Below are positions 53,102-62,580 of a stretch of DNA of 64,000 bases, piece after piece. The position numbers and the translations under genes were made by a program. The stretch is taken from NCBI GenBank assembly GCA_009917555.1, contig QZDX01000002.1, positions 124,001-188,000 of the forward strand, given 5' to 3'. The stretch is from a bacterium 1XD21-13. GTDB taxonomy: Bacteria; Bacillota; Clostridia; Lachnospirales; Lachnospiraceae. The notes beneath the pieces were generated by a model. It ran no database searches. It was not told the origin of the DNA and saw only the letters and a program-made list of their open reading frames with translations. The first letter of the stretch is position 1; each line of letters opens with the position of its first letter.

Positions 53102-54604
53102 TCAATCCTCATCTTTTAGGACCTCTCCTACGGCCCGGTACATCTTTTTGTACTTTTTATAATATCTCATATAGAGCTCATGCTTTTTGGGATCTGGGAT
53201 ATACTCCTTTTCCGGCTTTACAAAAATCTTAGCTGCCTGTGCAAGATCTTCATAGACTCCACATCCCACACCCGACATCATAATGCAGCCCAGGGTGCCG
53301 GACTGCGCATTTCCAAGGGTCACAATCCTCTTATTCAAAATGTCAGCCTTCATCTGCAACCATATGGGAGACTGGGCGCCTCCTCCGGTAGCATAAAGGG
53401 TATCTATCTGAATACCGGCCGTCTCCAGACACTCCATATTCAATCGCATTTCGTAGGTCACGCCCTCCATGAGGCCCTGATAAATGTCAATGGAGGTGGT
53501 GCTGTCCCGCAATCCCAGGATAGCTCCCCTTGCATCCGGATCCATATAGGGTGTGGCTGCTCCGGACAAATAGGGCAGCACCAGTAAGCCTGACGGAGTG
53601 TCGTATGAAACCTTAGCATTGAAGCCTTCATAGGCACTGATTCCCTGTTCCCTATAAAGCTTTGCTTCCATAGAGGCCAGGTTATCACGATACCATTTCA
53701 ACAGAGATCCTCCATTAAAGGAAAAAGCATAGGTTACATAAGTGCCCGGCTTTATAAATGGAATCATGGCAAAGCAATGCCCAAGCATTGCATTTAAGTT
53801 CTCCGGCTCGTCAAATACAGGAGTGATACACTCTACCGTCCCGGTACCGTCTACTGCCATTCCCTTTTCCAGGCAGCCTGTTCCGATGGCAGATGCCATC
53901 TGATCCTGACAGCCGGTCACCACCATCGTAGATGTGGAAAGCCCCAGCTCCTTCGCAACCTCCGCTGTTACATAACCAAGCTTCCTTCCAATCGGCACCG
54001 GCTTTGACATCTTGGCCCTATTAAGGCCGGCAAATTCTAAGATATCATCCGCCCAATCCAGCTTCCGATAGTCAAAGGCCATGGTACGGCTGGCCAAAGA
54101 ATAATCAATCTGAAAGACTCCTGTAAGCATATAGGTAATGTAATCTCCAAACATGCAGATATGCTTGGTCTTTTCCATAAGCTCCCTCTTATGCTCCGCA
54201 AGCCACATAAGCTTAGAAATACTGTACATGGGATGAGCCTTTAAGCCGGTAATCTGAAACAGATATTCCACCCCAAAGTGATCGACAATTCTCTGACATT
54301 CCTCTTCCCCTCTTGGGTCCAGATAGGTCAAGGAATTCATCAGCGGCTTGTAATCCTCCCCCAGTAAAATCGGAGTTTCTCCAAAGGAGGTGACGCCAAT
54401 CGCCTGAATCGCCTCCTGTCCCAAGGCTGCCTCCCGAATCACCTTTTTTATATTCAGCCAAACCTCCCAGGCATTCAGCTCCCATCCGTTTTTTGTATTC
54501 TGAGTCTCATATTCCTGATAGCTCTGACTCAAAATCGTTCCATTCAAATCACAGACCGTACACTTACAGCCTGTAGTTCCCACATCTACCCCTGCAATTG
54601 CCAA
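53102..54604 (-). CDS. FGGY-family carbohydrate kinase (xylulokinase-like), TTG start
   Basis: This 500-residue sugar kinase has the N-terminal DVGTTGCKCTVCDLNG phosphate loop (about 6-21) and the family block VVTGCQDQMASAIGTGC near 253 with the catalytic Asp. It phosphorylates a ketose or polyol. No ATG fits; a TTG at 54604 lies 8 bp after AAAGGAG and begins exactly where family members begin (AIAGVDVGTTG). It follows the glycyl-radical enzyme gene by 31 bp. Confidence 0.9.
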   Translation of the reverse strand: MAIAGVDVGTTGCKCTVCDLNGTILSQSYQEYETQNTKNGWELNAWEVWLNIKKVIREAALGQEAIQAIGVTSFGETPILLGEDYKPLMNSLTYLDPRGEEECQRIVDHFGVEYLFQITGLKAHPMYSISKLMWLAEHKRELMEKTKHICMFGDYITYMLTGVFQIDYSLASRTMAFDYRKLDWADDILEFAGLNRAKMSKPVPIGRKLGYVTAEVAKELGLSTSTMVVTGCQDQMASAIGTGCLEKGMAVDGTGTVECITPVFDEPENLNAMLGHCFAMIPFIKPGTYVTYAFSFNGGSLLKWYRDNLASMEAKLYREQGISAYEGFNAKVSYDTPSGLLVLPYLSGAATPYMDPDARGAILGLRDSTTSIDIYQGLMEGVTYEMRLNMECLETAGIQIDTLYATGGGAQSPIWLQMKADILNKRIVTLGNAQSGTLGCIMMSGVGCGVYEDLAQAAKIFVKPEKEYIPDPKKHELYMRYYKKYKKMYRAVGEVLKDED

Positions 54605-54635
54605 AATCTCTTCTCCTTTCCCAAGCCTGCCACAG

Positions 54636-56708
54636 TTACACAACAAGCTCCATTCGTTTGATGATGTGATCCTGGTAGCACTCATCCAGCTCTACAAAAT
54701 ATCCGCTCCATCCCCATACACGCACAATCAAGTTTCTATGATTCTCAGGATGCTTTTTTGCGTCTATCATCTGTTCCCGATTCACCGCATTGATTTGCAT
54801 TTGGTGGCCTCCCAGATCCACAAAGGTCTTTACAAACTGTGCCGTCTTCTCCAGGCTTTCCTCATTTCGGAACATGGTATCGGACAATTCAATGGTCAAA
54901 GGCCCGCCGTTGGATACACGGGTCAGATTCTGCTTGGTAAAGGATTTCACAATGGAAATGGGACCATCCAATCTGGTAAAAATACTGGGACTGTAATTAG
55001 CCGCAAACTGCTCTCCCTTATGTCTCCCGTCCGGTGTGGCCTGCTCATCCTTAGACTGCCAAATATAGTACATTGCGGAGCCCGTTCCGACACGGTAAAT
55101 GCCGCCCCGCTCATTTTTGAAGCCCTCCATGGAATCCGCAAACCAATCCAAAAGAATGGTTGCAAGCTCATCCACCTCATCCTCATCATTCCCCATCTTG
55201 GGCCCTTCATAGCGCAGCATGTTTGCCAGCTCCTCGTACCCCTTAAAGTCCTTTTCCAAGGCATCCAGAAGGGTTTCCTTGGTAATACTCTTCTCCTCAT
55301 AGACGTACTTACGTACACTGGCCAGAGAATCCACTGCGGTGGCTATGCCGGTACCATGAAATCCGAAATTATTATACTTATTGCCCCGGCTGATATCCGT
55401 TCCTCTCTCCACACAGCCATCCATCAGCATACTAAGCAGGGGAGCCGGCTCCAAATATACGGAAGCTACGCTATCCCTTAAGCGTTTTGCCTCAGCATAA
55501 ATATTCTTCTTTACATCGGTCATGACCTCCTCAAAGGTGTCAAACTCCTGCAAACGATTTACGGAGGCAACCACACAGGCCGGAAATGACAGGCCGTTGA
55601 TGTTGGGAATATCCATTCCGCAGCCGGGAATAATAAACTCCCAGCAGGCTGCCATGGCATAATTATAGGCATCCTTCTCCTCATAGCCCCAATCCAGCAG
55701 CGCCTTCACTACAATATCATCGTTGGAATACTGAGGAAATCCAAGCCCCTGCCTGGTCAGCTCCGTTCCCCTCACATACATGGAAAGGGGCGTATTCTTA
55801 TTCACGCGTAAATTAATTTTCGGATCGATAAGCTTTAACTCCAGACTCGCCTGAAGACAAATATCTGACAGCTCGTTGTAGCTCTCCGTTCCGTCCGGCT
55901 TCAAGCCGCCTAACACCATGCTCTGTCCGTTATCTCCCTGCTGCATGCCTGTATACAGGTCGCTGTCCTTATTAAGACAAAGGAAAAACTCCTCCACCAG
56001 CTCCAGTGCGGATTCCTTTGTAAGCCGCCCCTCCCTCATATCCTTCTCATAGAAGGGATACATATACTGATCAAAACGCCCTAAGGTATTGTGATAATTA
56101 AAGCTGCACCACAGGCAGTAATGAACAATGCGCAAAAATTGCAGTGCCTCCAAGAAGGTTTCCGGCTTCTCCCGGGGAACCCTGCGAAGCAGCCTGGCCG
56201 CCTCCTGATTTCCTACCCGCTCCGCCTCCTGTGCATAGCGATCCGTAAAAGTCTCTATGGCCTCAAGAGTATCCAGAAGACTCCTCTCATATCTTACCCT
56301 TTCCCTCTCCCCATTCTTTTCAAACTCAGCAATTCGTTTCCGGATCTCCCTTTTCTTTCCGTCAAATCCACAGGAAAGCAGATGCATATAATCCGGAGAA
56401 ATATTGCACACCTTCCCCTGCTCATGAATGTAATGCTTCCTGGAAAGCTCCTCAAATTCCGCTGCCGTATAAATCTCCGGCACAGTCACTACTGTCCGCA
56501 AAAAGGCGATGGATTCGCCAGGAAGTACAACAGGAGTCTCCTCCTCAAGCATATCCCTAAGCCTTCTCACGGTTCTCTCCAGATCGTCCAGCCCCTCCCT
56601 CTCATAATTTACCGCAAGGCGATAGGGGTCCTTTGGCGCTCTTCTAAATTTATGGTGCTCTCTGTTTTTTACATAGTATGTAAGCATTTGCTCTATCTTC
56701 TCTGTCAT
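54636..56708 (-). CDS. Glycyl-radical enzyme with atypical A-C-W-E active site
   Basis: This 690-residue protein belongs to the pyruvate formate-lyase / glycerol dehydratase superfamily. The glycyl-radical motif RVWGWSGYFVELD is at 663-675 (radical Gly666). The thiyl Cys is Cys355 in MAACWEFIIPGCG, with Glu357 in the CxE place used as general base by dehydratases; PFL has two adjacent Cys, and most dehydratases have GCVE. GRFDQYMYPFYEKD near 210 is family-typical. The protein is about 100 residues shorter than most members. Its activase gene is 9 bp upstream, and kinase, aldolase and isomerase genes flank it, so the substrate is probably a sugar, polyol or phosphate thereof. The reaction is unknown. 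Confidence 0.88.
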   Translation of the reverse strand: MTEKIEQMLTYYVKNREHHKFRRAPKDPYRLAVNYEREGLDDLERTVRRLRDMLEEETPVVLPGESIAFLRTVVTVPEIYTAAEFEELSRKHYIHEQGKVCNISPDYMHLLSCGFDGKKREIRKRIAEFEKNGERERVRYERSLLDTLEAIETFTDRYAQEAERVGNQEAARLLRRVPREKPETFLEALQFLRIVHYCLWCSFNYHNTLGRFDQYMYPFYEKDMREGRLTKESALELVEEFFLCLNKDSDLYTGMQQGDNGQSMVLGGLKPDGTESYNELSDICLQASLELKLIDPKINLRVNKNTPLSMYVRGTELTRQGLGFPQYSNDDIVVKALLDWGYEEKDAYNYAMAACWEFIIPGCGMDIPNINGLSFPACVVASVNRLQEFDTFEEVMTDVKKNIYAEAKRLRDSVASVYLEPAPLLSMLMDGCVERGTDISRGNKYNNFGFHGTGIATAVDSLASVRKYVYEEKSITKETLLDALEKDFKGYEELANMLRYEGPKMGNDEDEVDELATILLDWFADSMEGFKNERGGIYRVGTGSAMYYIWQSKDEQATPDGRHKGEQFAANYSPSIFTRLDGPISIVKSFTKQNLTRVSNGGPLTIELSDTMFRNEESLEKTAQFVKTFVDLGGHQMQINAVNREQMIDAKKHPENHRNLIVRVWGWSGYFVELDECYQDHIIKRMELVV

Positions 56709-56717
56709 ATTTCCCTC

Positions 56718-57569
56718 CTACAAAATCCTGACCGGTATTTCATAGCGCTCAAAAATCTCCACTGCCGCATTCACTTCCTGATTTTCGTCAAATCTGGGAG
56801 CATACTCCAGATTTACCATACTATATTTTGCTCCGGCCGTCTTATGATAGGGAAGCAGCTCCAGGCGCTCCAGATTGTCCGTATATTTTAGCAGCTCTGC
56901 TGTCATTCTCAGATTTTCCTTTGTATCATTCACTCCCGGTATCAAAGGAATTCGAGCTGTAAAAGGCTTTTTGGAGCACTTTAGCTGTTCCAGATTCGCA
57001 AGAATCCTCTCATTGCTTTTTCCAGTCCAATATTTATGCTTTTTGGGATCTGCCAGCTTGATATCCATAATGATGTAATCTAATCGATTTAATATTTCAG
57101 CAAAGATTTCCCAAGAACAATAACCGCAGGTTTCTATGGCCCGATGTATCCCCTCCAGCCGTTCCAAAAGCTCCAGCACAAACTCCCACTGAGCCGTAGG
57201 CTCTCCCCCTGATAAGGTCACTCCGCCTCCGTTCATCCGAAAGATTCGTTCATCTTTCCAAAGCTTTTTTGCCAGAGCCTCTGCCGTATACTCCGTCCCG
57301 CAAATTTTGCGCAGGTGCCGGGGGCAGGCAACAACGCACCTTCCGCAGGCCGTACAGTGCTCCGGGCTGGGGCACACCTCCTTACAGCGCCCACAGCCGT
57401 CGCAGCCCTGAGTGCTCACCATCAGCTGCGGCAAAAAGGACAGGCCCTCCGGATTGTGACACCATTTACAGCGCAGAGGGCAGCCCTTCATAAACACCGT
57501 TGTCCGGATTCCAGGCCCGTCAAACACAGCCAGCTGCTTGATATCAAATATAATTCCTGTTTTGCTCAT
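56718..57569 (-). CDS. Glycyl-radical enzyme activase (radical SAM)
   Basis: This 283-residue enzyme has the radical-SAM cysteines Cys30, Cys34 and Cys37 in GCPLRCKWCHNPEG and an inserted two-cluster ferredoxin domain (about 55-85, CDGCGRCKEVC and CTACGRCVVAC), standard for activases of the glycerol-dehydratase type rather than PFL. SAM-binding GGVTLSGGEPT is near 114-124. It abstracts H from Gly666 of the adjacent enzyme. Confidence 0.93.
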   Translation of the reverse strand: MSKTGIIFDIKQLAVFDGPGIRTTVFMKGCPLRCKWCHNPEGLSFLPQLMVSTQGCDGCGRCKEVCPSPEHCTACGRCVVACPRHLRKICGTEYTAEALAKKLWKDERIFRMNGGGVTLSGGEPTAQWEFVLELLERLEGIHRAIETCGYCSWEIFAEILNRLDYIIMDIKLADPKKHKYWTGKSNERILANLEQLKCSKKPFTARIPLIPGVNDTKENLRMTAELLKYTDNLERLELLPYHKTAGAKYSMVNLEYAPRFDENQEVNAAVEIFERYEIPVRIL

Positions 57570-57587
57570 CGCCCTACAAATTTCTTT

Positions 57588-58997
57588 TTAAAGCATCTCG
57601 TCTATTTCATAGCCAAGATAGGTTGTAATGGCTTCCCGAAGCACATCCTCCACATCTGAGCGCACCATGCTCACATGATGGCGGTAGCCCTTTTTACAGA
57701 TGTTAAGCAGAAGCCGCTGAAGACCCGGAATCCGGATCACGGCAGGACATCCAAAGAATTCCTTCTCCACCTCCGTATCTATGATCTCTCCCCTTCCCAC
57801 ATAGAAGGTAAGCCTTCCGTTCTCTGTCTTCGCACTCATATAGGTCATAGTCCCCGGCCTCACACGGACCTGCTTGCAGCCCCAGGCTACGCCGCCTAAC
57901 TCCTCTTTCCCCTTATCCAGCATTTTATGGGAAATCACAGTTCCCTTTTCCATCAATTGACTCTCCGGAATGGAGCCACAGTGGAACAAAATACACTCAT
58001 CCTCCTCTTCCGAATAATTGTTGTTCCAATCCATGCAGATAGGAGGCAGATCCGCAGCCGCATTCAGCATAGCCATGGCAAGAGCATTGCAGACATCCAT
58101 CTCACAGGCTACCGGCATATGCTCCTCATGAAGCAGCCCCATCACCATGCAGGGTGTAATGCGGAATTCATCCTGAAGATCCGGCCAGCAGCGAATGGCT
58201 GCCGCTCCCAGATTAAATTCCCTGAAAAGTCTCTTCAAGGTAACATAAAGAGCCGCCTGAGCCTCTACGGTGCCATCCGGCATGTTACGGGTATCACATG
58301 CATGGATAACCTTCTCATAAGCTTCCTTAAATTCCTCAGAATTGTGATCCACCTCTTTCATGCGCCGGCAAATCTGGTACATATCGATGGTCTCACAGTT
58401 AATATCGTGGGCCTGAAGCGCAAGCTCGTCAAAGCGGACCGTCTTAAAGGCAGTCGTTCTGGCTCCAAAGGCTCCTACATTAAAATCTCTCATTCTCTTT
58501 ACAACGGCACATACCTGAGCGAACTTCACAAGCTGCCGGCAAAACGTATCAGAGGAAGGCCTGCAGGTATGGGGTGGAAATACGGTAAATTTAATTCCTG
58601 CCTGCCGGAAGGTATCCGCAATGGAAATTTTTCCACAGAAGGCGTCTCGTCTGTGACTGAAATCCATCACTCCTATTTCATCCGGGTAGGCCTGCAAAAG
58701 GATAGGCACTTTGCAGTCATGCATGGCCTTCAAGGCTCCGTTCTCATCTCCAAAGTTGGGAAGGCACATAATCACTCCGTCATACTCACCCTCATGCTCC
58801 TTTAAAAATCTTGCGTATTGATACCCCTCCTCCTGGGTCTCCACTGCTCCGAATCTGGTAAGAGATGCTTCCATTTCTATATATCCAAAGCCCAGAGAGG
58901 AAACGGTCTTTTCCATCTCTGTCCTTGCCTCGCCAATAGCCTCCCCAGGGAAAAATCCTCTGTTTGCAAAATAAAGCGCAAATGTTATCTTGCCCAT
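57588..58997 (-). CDS. L-fucose/L-arabinose isomerase-family protein
   Basis: This 469-residue protein is like the fucose isomerase family (COG2407 type): an N-terminal alpha/beta part with YDGVIMCLPNFGDENGAL (about 70-90) and a C-terminal beta domain with metal-site candidates in CEMDVCNALAMAML near 295 and FHCGSIPES near 340. Such enzymes interconvert aldoses and ketoses using Mn2+. It should make the ketose that the FGGY kinase phosphorylates. Start at 58997 (GGAGGGATAT upstream). It follows the LacI gene by 22 bp. Confidence 0.85.
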   Translation of the reverse strand: MGKITFALYFANRGFFPGEAIGEARTEMEKTVSSLGFGYIEMEASLTRFGAVETQEEGYQYARFLKEHEGEYDGVIMCLPNFGDENGALKAMHDCKVPILLQAYPDEIGVMDFSHRRDAFCGKISIADTFRQAGIKFTVFPPHTCRPSSDTFCRQLVKFAQVCAVVKRMRDFNVGAFGARTTAFKTVRFDELALQAHDINCETIDMYQICRRMKEVDHNSEEFKEAYEKVIHACDTRNMPDGTVEAQAALYVTLKRLFREFNLGAAAIRCWPDLQDEFRITPCMVMGLLHEEHMPVACEMDVCNALAMAMLNAAADLPPICMDWNNNYSEEEDECILFHCGSIPESQLMEKGTVISHKMLDKGKEELGGVAWGCKQVRVRPGTMTYMSAKTENGRLTFYVGRGEIIDTEVEKEFFGCPAVIRIPGLQRLLLNICKKGYRHHVSMVRSDVEDVLREAITTYLGYEIDEML

Positions 58998-59019
58998 ATA
59001 TCCCTCCAAAATAATTGTT

Positions 59020-60045
59020 TTAGTTAATATAGTTTCTGAAATTATCCGTACTTAGACACAGCTGTGTTTCGATAATTTTATGTATAGCTTTCTCTCCCAC
59101 AGCTCTTCTCTTATTCTTCATTCGCTCAACCAAAATTCCACAGGTCTCTATCACCATGCTCAGCTTCGGCGTATGGACCGATACCATGGGAAACGGCATA
59201 ATAAAACGGGACTGAATATTGTCAAATCCCACTACCTCCACATCCCCCGGTACCTGATAACCCATGGTTCTTAAAACTACAACTGCCGTCCAGGCCATCA
59301 TATCATTAAAGGTAAATACCGCATCGAACTCCGGTGCCTCCTTAATCGCCTTCTCCAAGGCCTCATAGGAGCTGAAATCCCTAAGCTCCACCACATAATC
59401 GGGATCAAAGGGAATCCTGCTTTCCTCAAATGCCTGCCGGTAACCCTGCAGACGATCCCTGGCAGATGAAATATAAAGAGGCGCATGGAGAAACAGAATC
59501 TTCCGGTAGCCCTTATCAAGCATATAATTTGTCGCCAGCTTTGCCCCCTGCACGTCATCCCAGGCCACGTAATCCACATCCGGATCCTCAACCCTCCGCC
59601 CCAGAACCACAAAGGGAATCCCGCTGCTTTTGAGAAATTCGATATTATCGTCATTCTCCTGGGTCGGACAGATCAGAATCCCGTCCACACCCTTACTGAT
59701 GGCTACATTCAAAGACTTGCGCTCCTGCTCCGTATTCTCATTTGTGTTAAAGGTAATGATGCAAAAGCCTTCCTTCTGCATGATCTCCTCAATCTCTTTT
59801 ACCTCAATTCCAAAAAGCGGGTTCGAGATATCACTGATAACAACAGCGATAATTCCGGACTGCCCCGAGCGCAGCGTACTGGCTGCGGAATTCATAATAT
59901 ATCCCATTTCCTTCGCTGTCCGTAAAATAAACTCTCTTGTCTCCTCCGATATATCGGACATTCCACGCAGAGCATGTGAAACGGTGTTAACAGAAAATCC
60001 CGTTCTCTTTGCAATATCCTTTTGTGTTACGACTGTCCTCAACAT
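59020..60045 (-). CDS. LacI-family transcriptional regulator
   Basis: This 341-residue protein has a LacI HTH with hinge (about 7-55, QKDIAKRTGFSVNTVSHALRG) and a periplasmic-binding-protein-like sensor domain (about 62-335, IIAVVISDISNPLFGIEV, FTFNDMMAWTAVVVL). It lies between transporter and enzyme genes and probably controls the operon in response to the imported sugar. The operator is probably upstream of the binding-protein gene, outside the window. Confidence 0.92.
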   Translation of the reverse strand: MLRTVVTQKDIAKRTGFSVNTVSHALRGMSDISEETREFILRTAKEMGYIMNSAASTLRSGQSGIIAVVISDISNPLFGIEVKEIEEIMQKEGFCIITFNTNENTEQERKSLNVAISKGVDGILICPTQENDDNIEFLKSSGIPFVVLGRRVEDPDVDYVAWDDVQGAKLATNYMLDKGYRKILFLHAPLYISSARDRLQGYRQAFEESRIPFDPDYVVELRDFSSYEALEKAIKEAPEFDAVFTFNDMMAWTAVVVLRTMGYQVPGDVEVVGFDNIQSRFIMPFPMVSVHTPKLSMVIETCGILVERMKNKRRAVGEKAIHKIIETQLCLSTDNFRNYIN

Positions 60046-60081
60046 CTTTTGACCCTCCGGATTTTATTTTACTTTTGCTGT

Positions 60082-61593
60082 CTATATGGTATAGGCAAGA
60101 ATGGTCTCCTGCCGGAATTCCTTGTGATCCGTCAGCTCTCCTGAGATCGTTCCCTGCTTCATAATATAGATGCGGTCACTCATTCCGATCAGCTCCGGCA
60201 GCTCGGAAGAAATCATCAAAATGCCCACTCCTGAGCCTGCCAGACGATCCATGATCTCGTATATTTCTGCTTTTGCATTCACGTCAATGCCTCTTGTGGG
60301 CTCATCCAGAATCAGAAGCTTTGGATTGGTTACCAGCCACTTGGCCAATGCTACCTTCTGCTGGTTTCCTCCGCTTAAGGTGCTTGCCAGCTGTCGGCTG
60401 GAATTGCAGACAACGTCTATCTCACCGATCATTTCCCTGGCCATCTTCTCCTCCACATCCTTTTTAATATAAGTGTTCTTAAAAATTCGCGGCAAGGAGG
60501 CCAGAGAAATATTGCATACCAAATCCATAGGAAGCACCAGTCCCTCGATCTTCCGATCCTCCGACAGATACATAAGTCCCTTTTCAATCATACGCCTTGG
60601 GGTTTGACCATGAATCTCCTCTCCCAAGTAGGTGATCCTTCCGCCGAAATATTTCCGGGCGCCAAAAATGCTCTTAGCCAGCTCCGTGCGTCCGGCGCCT
60701 ACCAGCCCGCCGATTCCCACAATCTCACCTGCATTTACATGGATATTAACCGGTTCCGTGCCCTGGCCAATCCTCAAATCCTCCACTCTGAGAATCTCAT
60801 TCTCTTTAGGCGTATGTGTACAGGTATACATTTTCGTCAGGGTCCGTCCTACCATCATATTGACCACCTTGTCATGGTCAAAATCCTTCATATCAATGGT
60901 GCCCACACAACTGCCATCCCGCAGTACGGTCAGGCGATCTCCAATCTCCTTAAGCTCCTCAAAGCGATGGGAAATATAAATCACACTGATTCCCTGCTTC
61001 ACCATATTTCGAATAATCTCAAACAGATGATCAATCTCTGCCTGGGTAAGAGAGGCTGTCGGTTCATCCATAATCACAAGCTTGGAATCATAGGAAATCA
61101 CCTTTACAATCTCTACAATCTGCTGCTGAGCCGTAGACAGATTCTTTACCTTCGTACGTGGATCAATATCAAAGCCAAGACTCATCAGCATCTCCCGGCT
61201 CCGCTTATACATCTCCTTCTTATTGCTGAATACCCTTCCGGACAGCTCCCGTCCCAAAAACAGGTTTTCCGCCACATTGAGATTCTGGCACAGATTCAAC
61301 TCCTGATGAATGAATCCCACTCCCATCTCCTGAGACTGCCTTGGGTTGGTAAAGGACACTTTCTGTCCAAACAGCTCCATGCTTCCCTCATCATAAGGGA
61401 TAATTCCGCCGAGAATCTTCATAAGCGTAGATTTTCCGGCACCGTTCTCGCCTACAAGAATATGTACCTCTGCCTCATGCACATCAAAATTTACATCCTT
61501 TAAAATCTTAACATCCGTACCGTGAATCGGCTTCCCATAGGCATCAAATATATATTTTGTAATATTCTGCATTTTCAGAATGACCTTGCTCAT
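60082..61593 (-). CDS. Sugar ABC transporter, double ATP-binding protein (RbsA/MglA-like)
   Basis: This 503-residue protein has two nucleotide-binding domains. The first (1-245) has GENGAGKSTLMK, LSTAQQQIVEI (divergent signature) and VIMDEPTASL. The second (about 260-500) has a degenerate Walker A (GGLVGAGRTELAKS), a good signature LSGGNQQKVALAKWL and LILDEPTRGIDV. This is the carbohydrate CUT2 type that works with two small permeases and carries pentoses, hexoses or autoinducer-like sugars. Confidence 0.94.
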   Translation of the reverse strand: MSKVILKMQNITKYIFDAYGKPIHGTDVKILKDVNFDVHEAEVHILVGENGAGKSTLMKILGGIIPYDEGSMELFGQKVSFTNPRQSQEMGVGFIHQELNLCQNLNVAENLFLGRELSGRVFSNKKEMYKRSREMLMSLGFDIDPRTKVKNLSTAQQQIVEIVKVISYDSKLVIMDEPTASLTQAEIDHLFEIIRNMVKQGISVIYISHRFEELKEIGDRLTVLRDGSCVGTIDMKDFDHDKVVNMMVGRTLTKMYTCTHTPKENEILRVEDLRIGQGTEPVNIHVNAGEIVGIGGLVGAGRTELAKSIFGARKYFGGRITYLGEEIHGQTPRRMIEKGLMYLSEDRKIEGLVLPMDLVCNISLASLPRIFKNTYIKKDVEEKMAREMIGEIDVVCNSSRQLASTLSGGNQQKVALAKWLVTNPKLLILDEPTRGIDVNAKAEIYEIMDRLAGSGVGILMISSELPELIGMSDRIYIMKQGTISGELTDHKEFRQETILAYTI

Positions 61594-61605
61594 GTTTCAA
61601 CTCCT

Positions 61606-62541
61606 TTACAATTTCTTGTTTTTCACATTTTCCAGAATAATCGCAATTAAGATAATAACACCCATAATTGCATCAACAAAGTAATAGGGAGCATTTGCAA
61701 GATTAATACAGTTTGCAATTACCTTCAAAGTCAGCATACCAAAGATGGCGCCGACAATCGTACCTTTTCCTCCATAGAGATTCGCACCGCCGATCACAGT
61801 ACCTGTAATTACCTGAAATGTATAGTTTCCTCCGCCCATGGTAGGCTGCGCGCAGTTCACATCGATGGTCAGAAGAATTCCCACAATTCCGGAAAGCACG
61901 CCGCTGATCACATATACGGCCAAATTTACGAAGGCCGTATTCACTCCGCTTAAATGGCTGGCCGCCTCATTCATACCAAAGGCCATAAGATTTCTTCCGA
62001 AGGTTGATTTATGAAGTACATAATAGAAAATCAGGCAGACCACTGCACTCACAAAAATCGTCGTGGTGAAGGGCCCTACCTTCGTCTTGCCTAAAGCCAG
62101 AAATGCCTCCGGCAGATGATTCACCGTCTCTCCATTGCTGATAATCTGAGCAATGCCATAAATAATATATCCGGTACCAAGAGTTGCGATAAAGGCCGGC
62201 ACATGTAAGAGCTGGATACAGATTCCATTCAACAGTCCAAAAGCCGATCCAATCAGCAATGTCAGCAAAATTCCCACAGCAATGGGCATTCCCATGGATT
62301 TGATGAAAATCCCGCATGCAATGGAGGCCAGCCCAATCATATAACCAAGCGATAGATCGATTCCTCCTGTCATCAAAACCATGGTCATGGCTACGCAGAC
62401 AATAATTGGAATCGATGCCTGCTTAATAATCGTCATAAAATTATTAAACGACAAAAATCTAGGAATTGCAATAGATGCAATGACACAAATTATGAAAAAA
62501 ATGACCACGCATCCATAATCTTTAATAAATTTTTTACCCAT
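61606..62541 (-). CDS. Sugar ABC transporter, permease 1 (RbsC-like)
   Basis: This 311-residue BPD_transp_2 permease has eight to ten membrane segments, the motif MTGGIDLSLGYMIGLASI near 58-75 and AFGMNEAASHLSGVN near 192. It follows permease 2 by 39 bp and precedes the ATPase by 12 bp. Confidence 0.93.
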   Translation of the reverse strand: MGKKFIKDYGCVVIFFIICVIASIAIPRFLSFNNFMTIIKQASIPIIVCVAMTMVLMTGGIDLSLGYMIGLASIACGIFIKSMGMPIAVGILLTLLIGSAFGLLNGICIQLLHVPAFIATLGTGYIIYGIAQIISNGETVNHLPEAFLALGKTKVGPFTTTIFVSAVVCLIFYYVLHKSTFGRNLMAFGMNEAASHLSGVNTAFVNLAVYVISGVLSGIVGILLTIDVNCAQPTMGGGNYTFQVITGTVIGGANLYGGKGTIVGAIFGMLTLKVIANCINLANAPYYFVDAIMGVIILIAIILENVKNKKL

Positions 62542-62580
62542 CGTTTTCCCCTCTCCGGACGAAAGCCTCCGTCTATTTTG

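Noticed and set aside
54636-56708. Pyruvate formate-lyase
   Set aside because: There is a single active-site Cys with a CxE pair, not the Cys-Cys of PFL, and the activase has the extra ferredoxin clusters.
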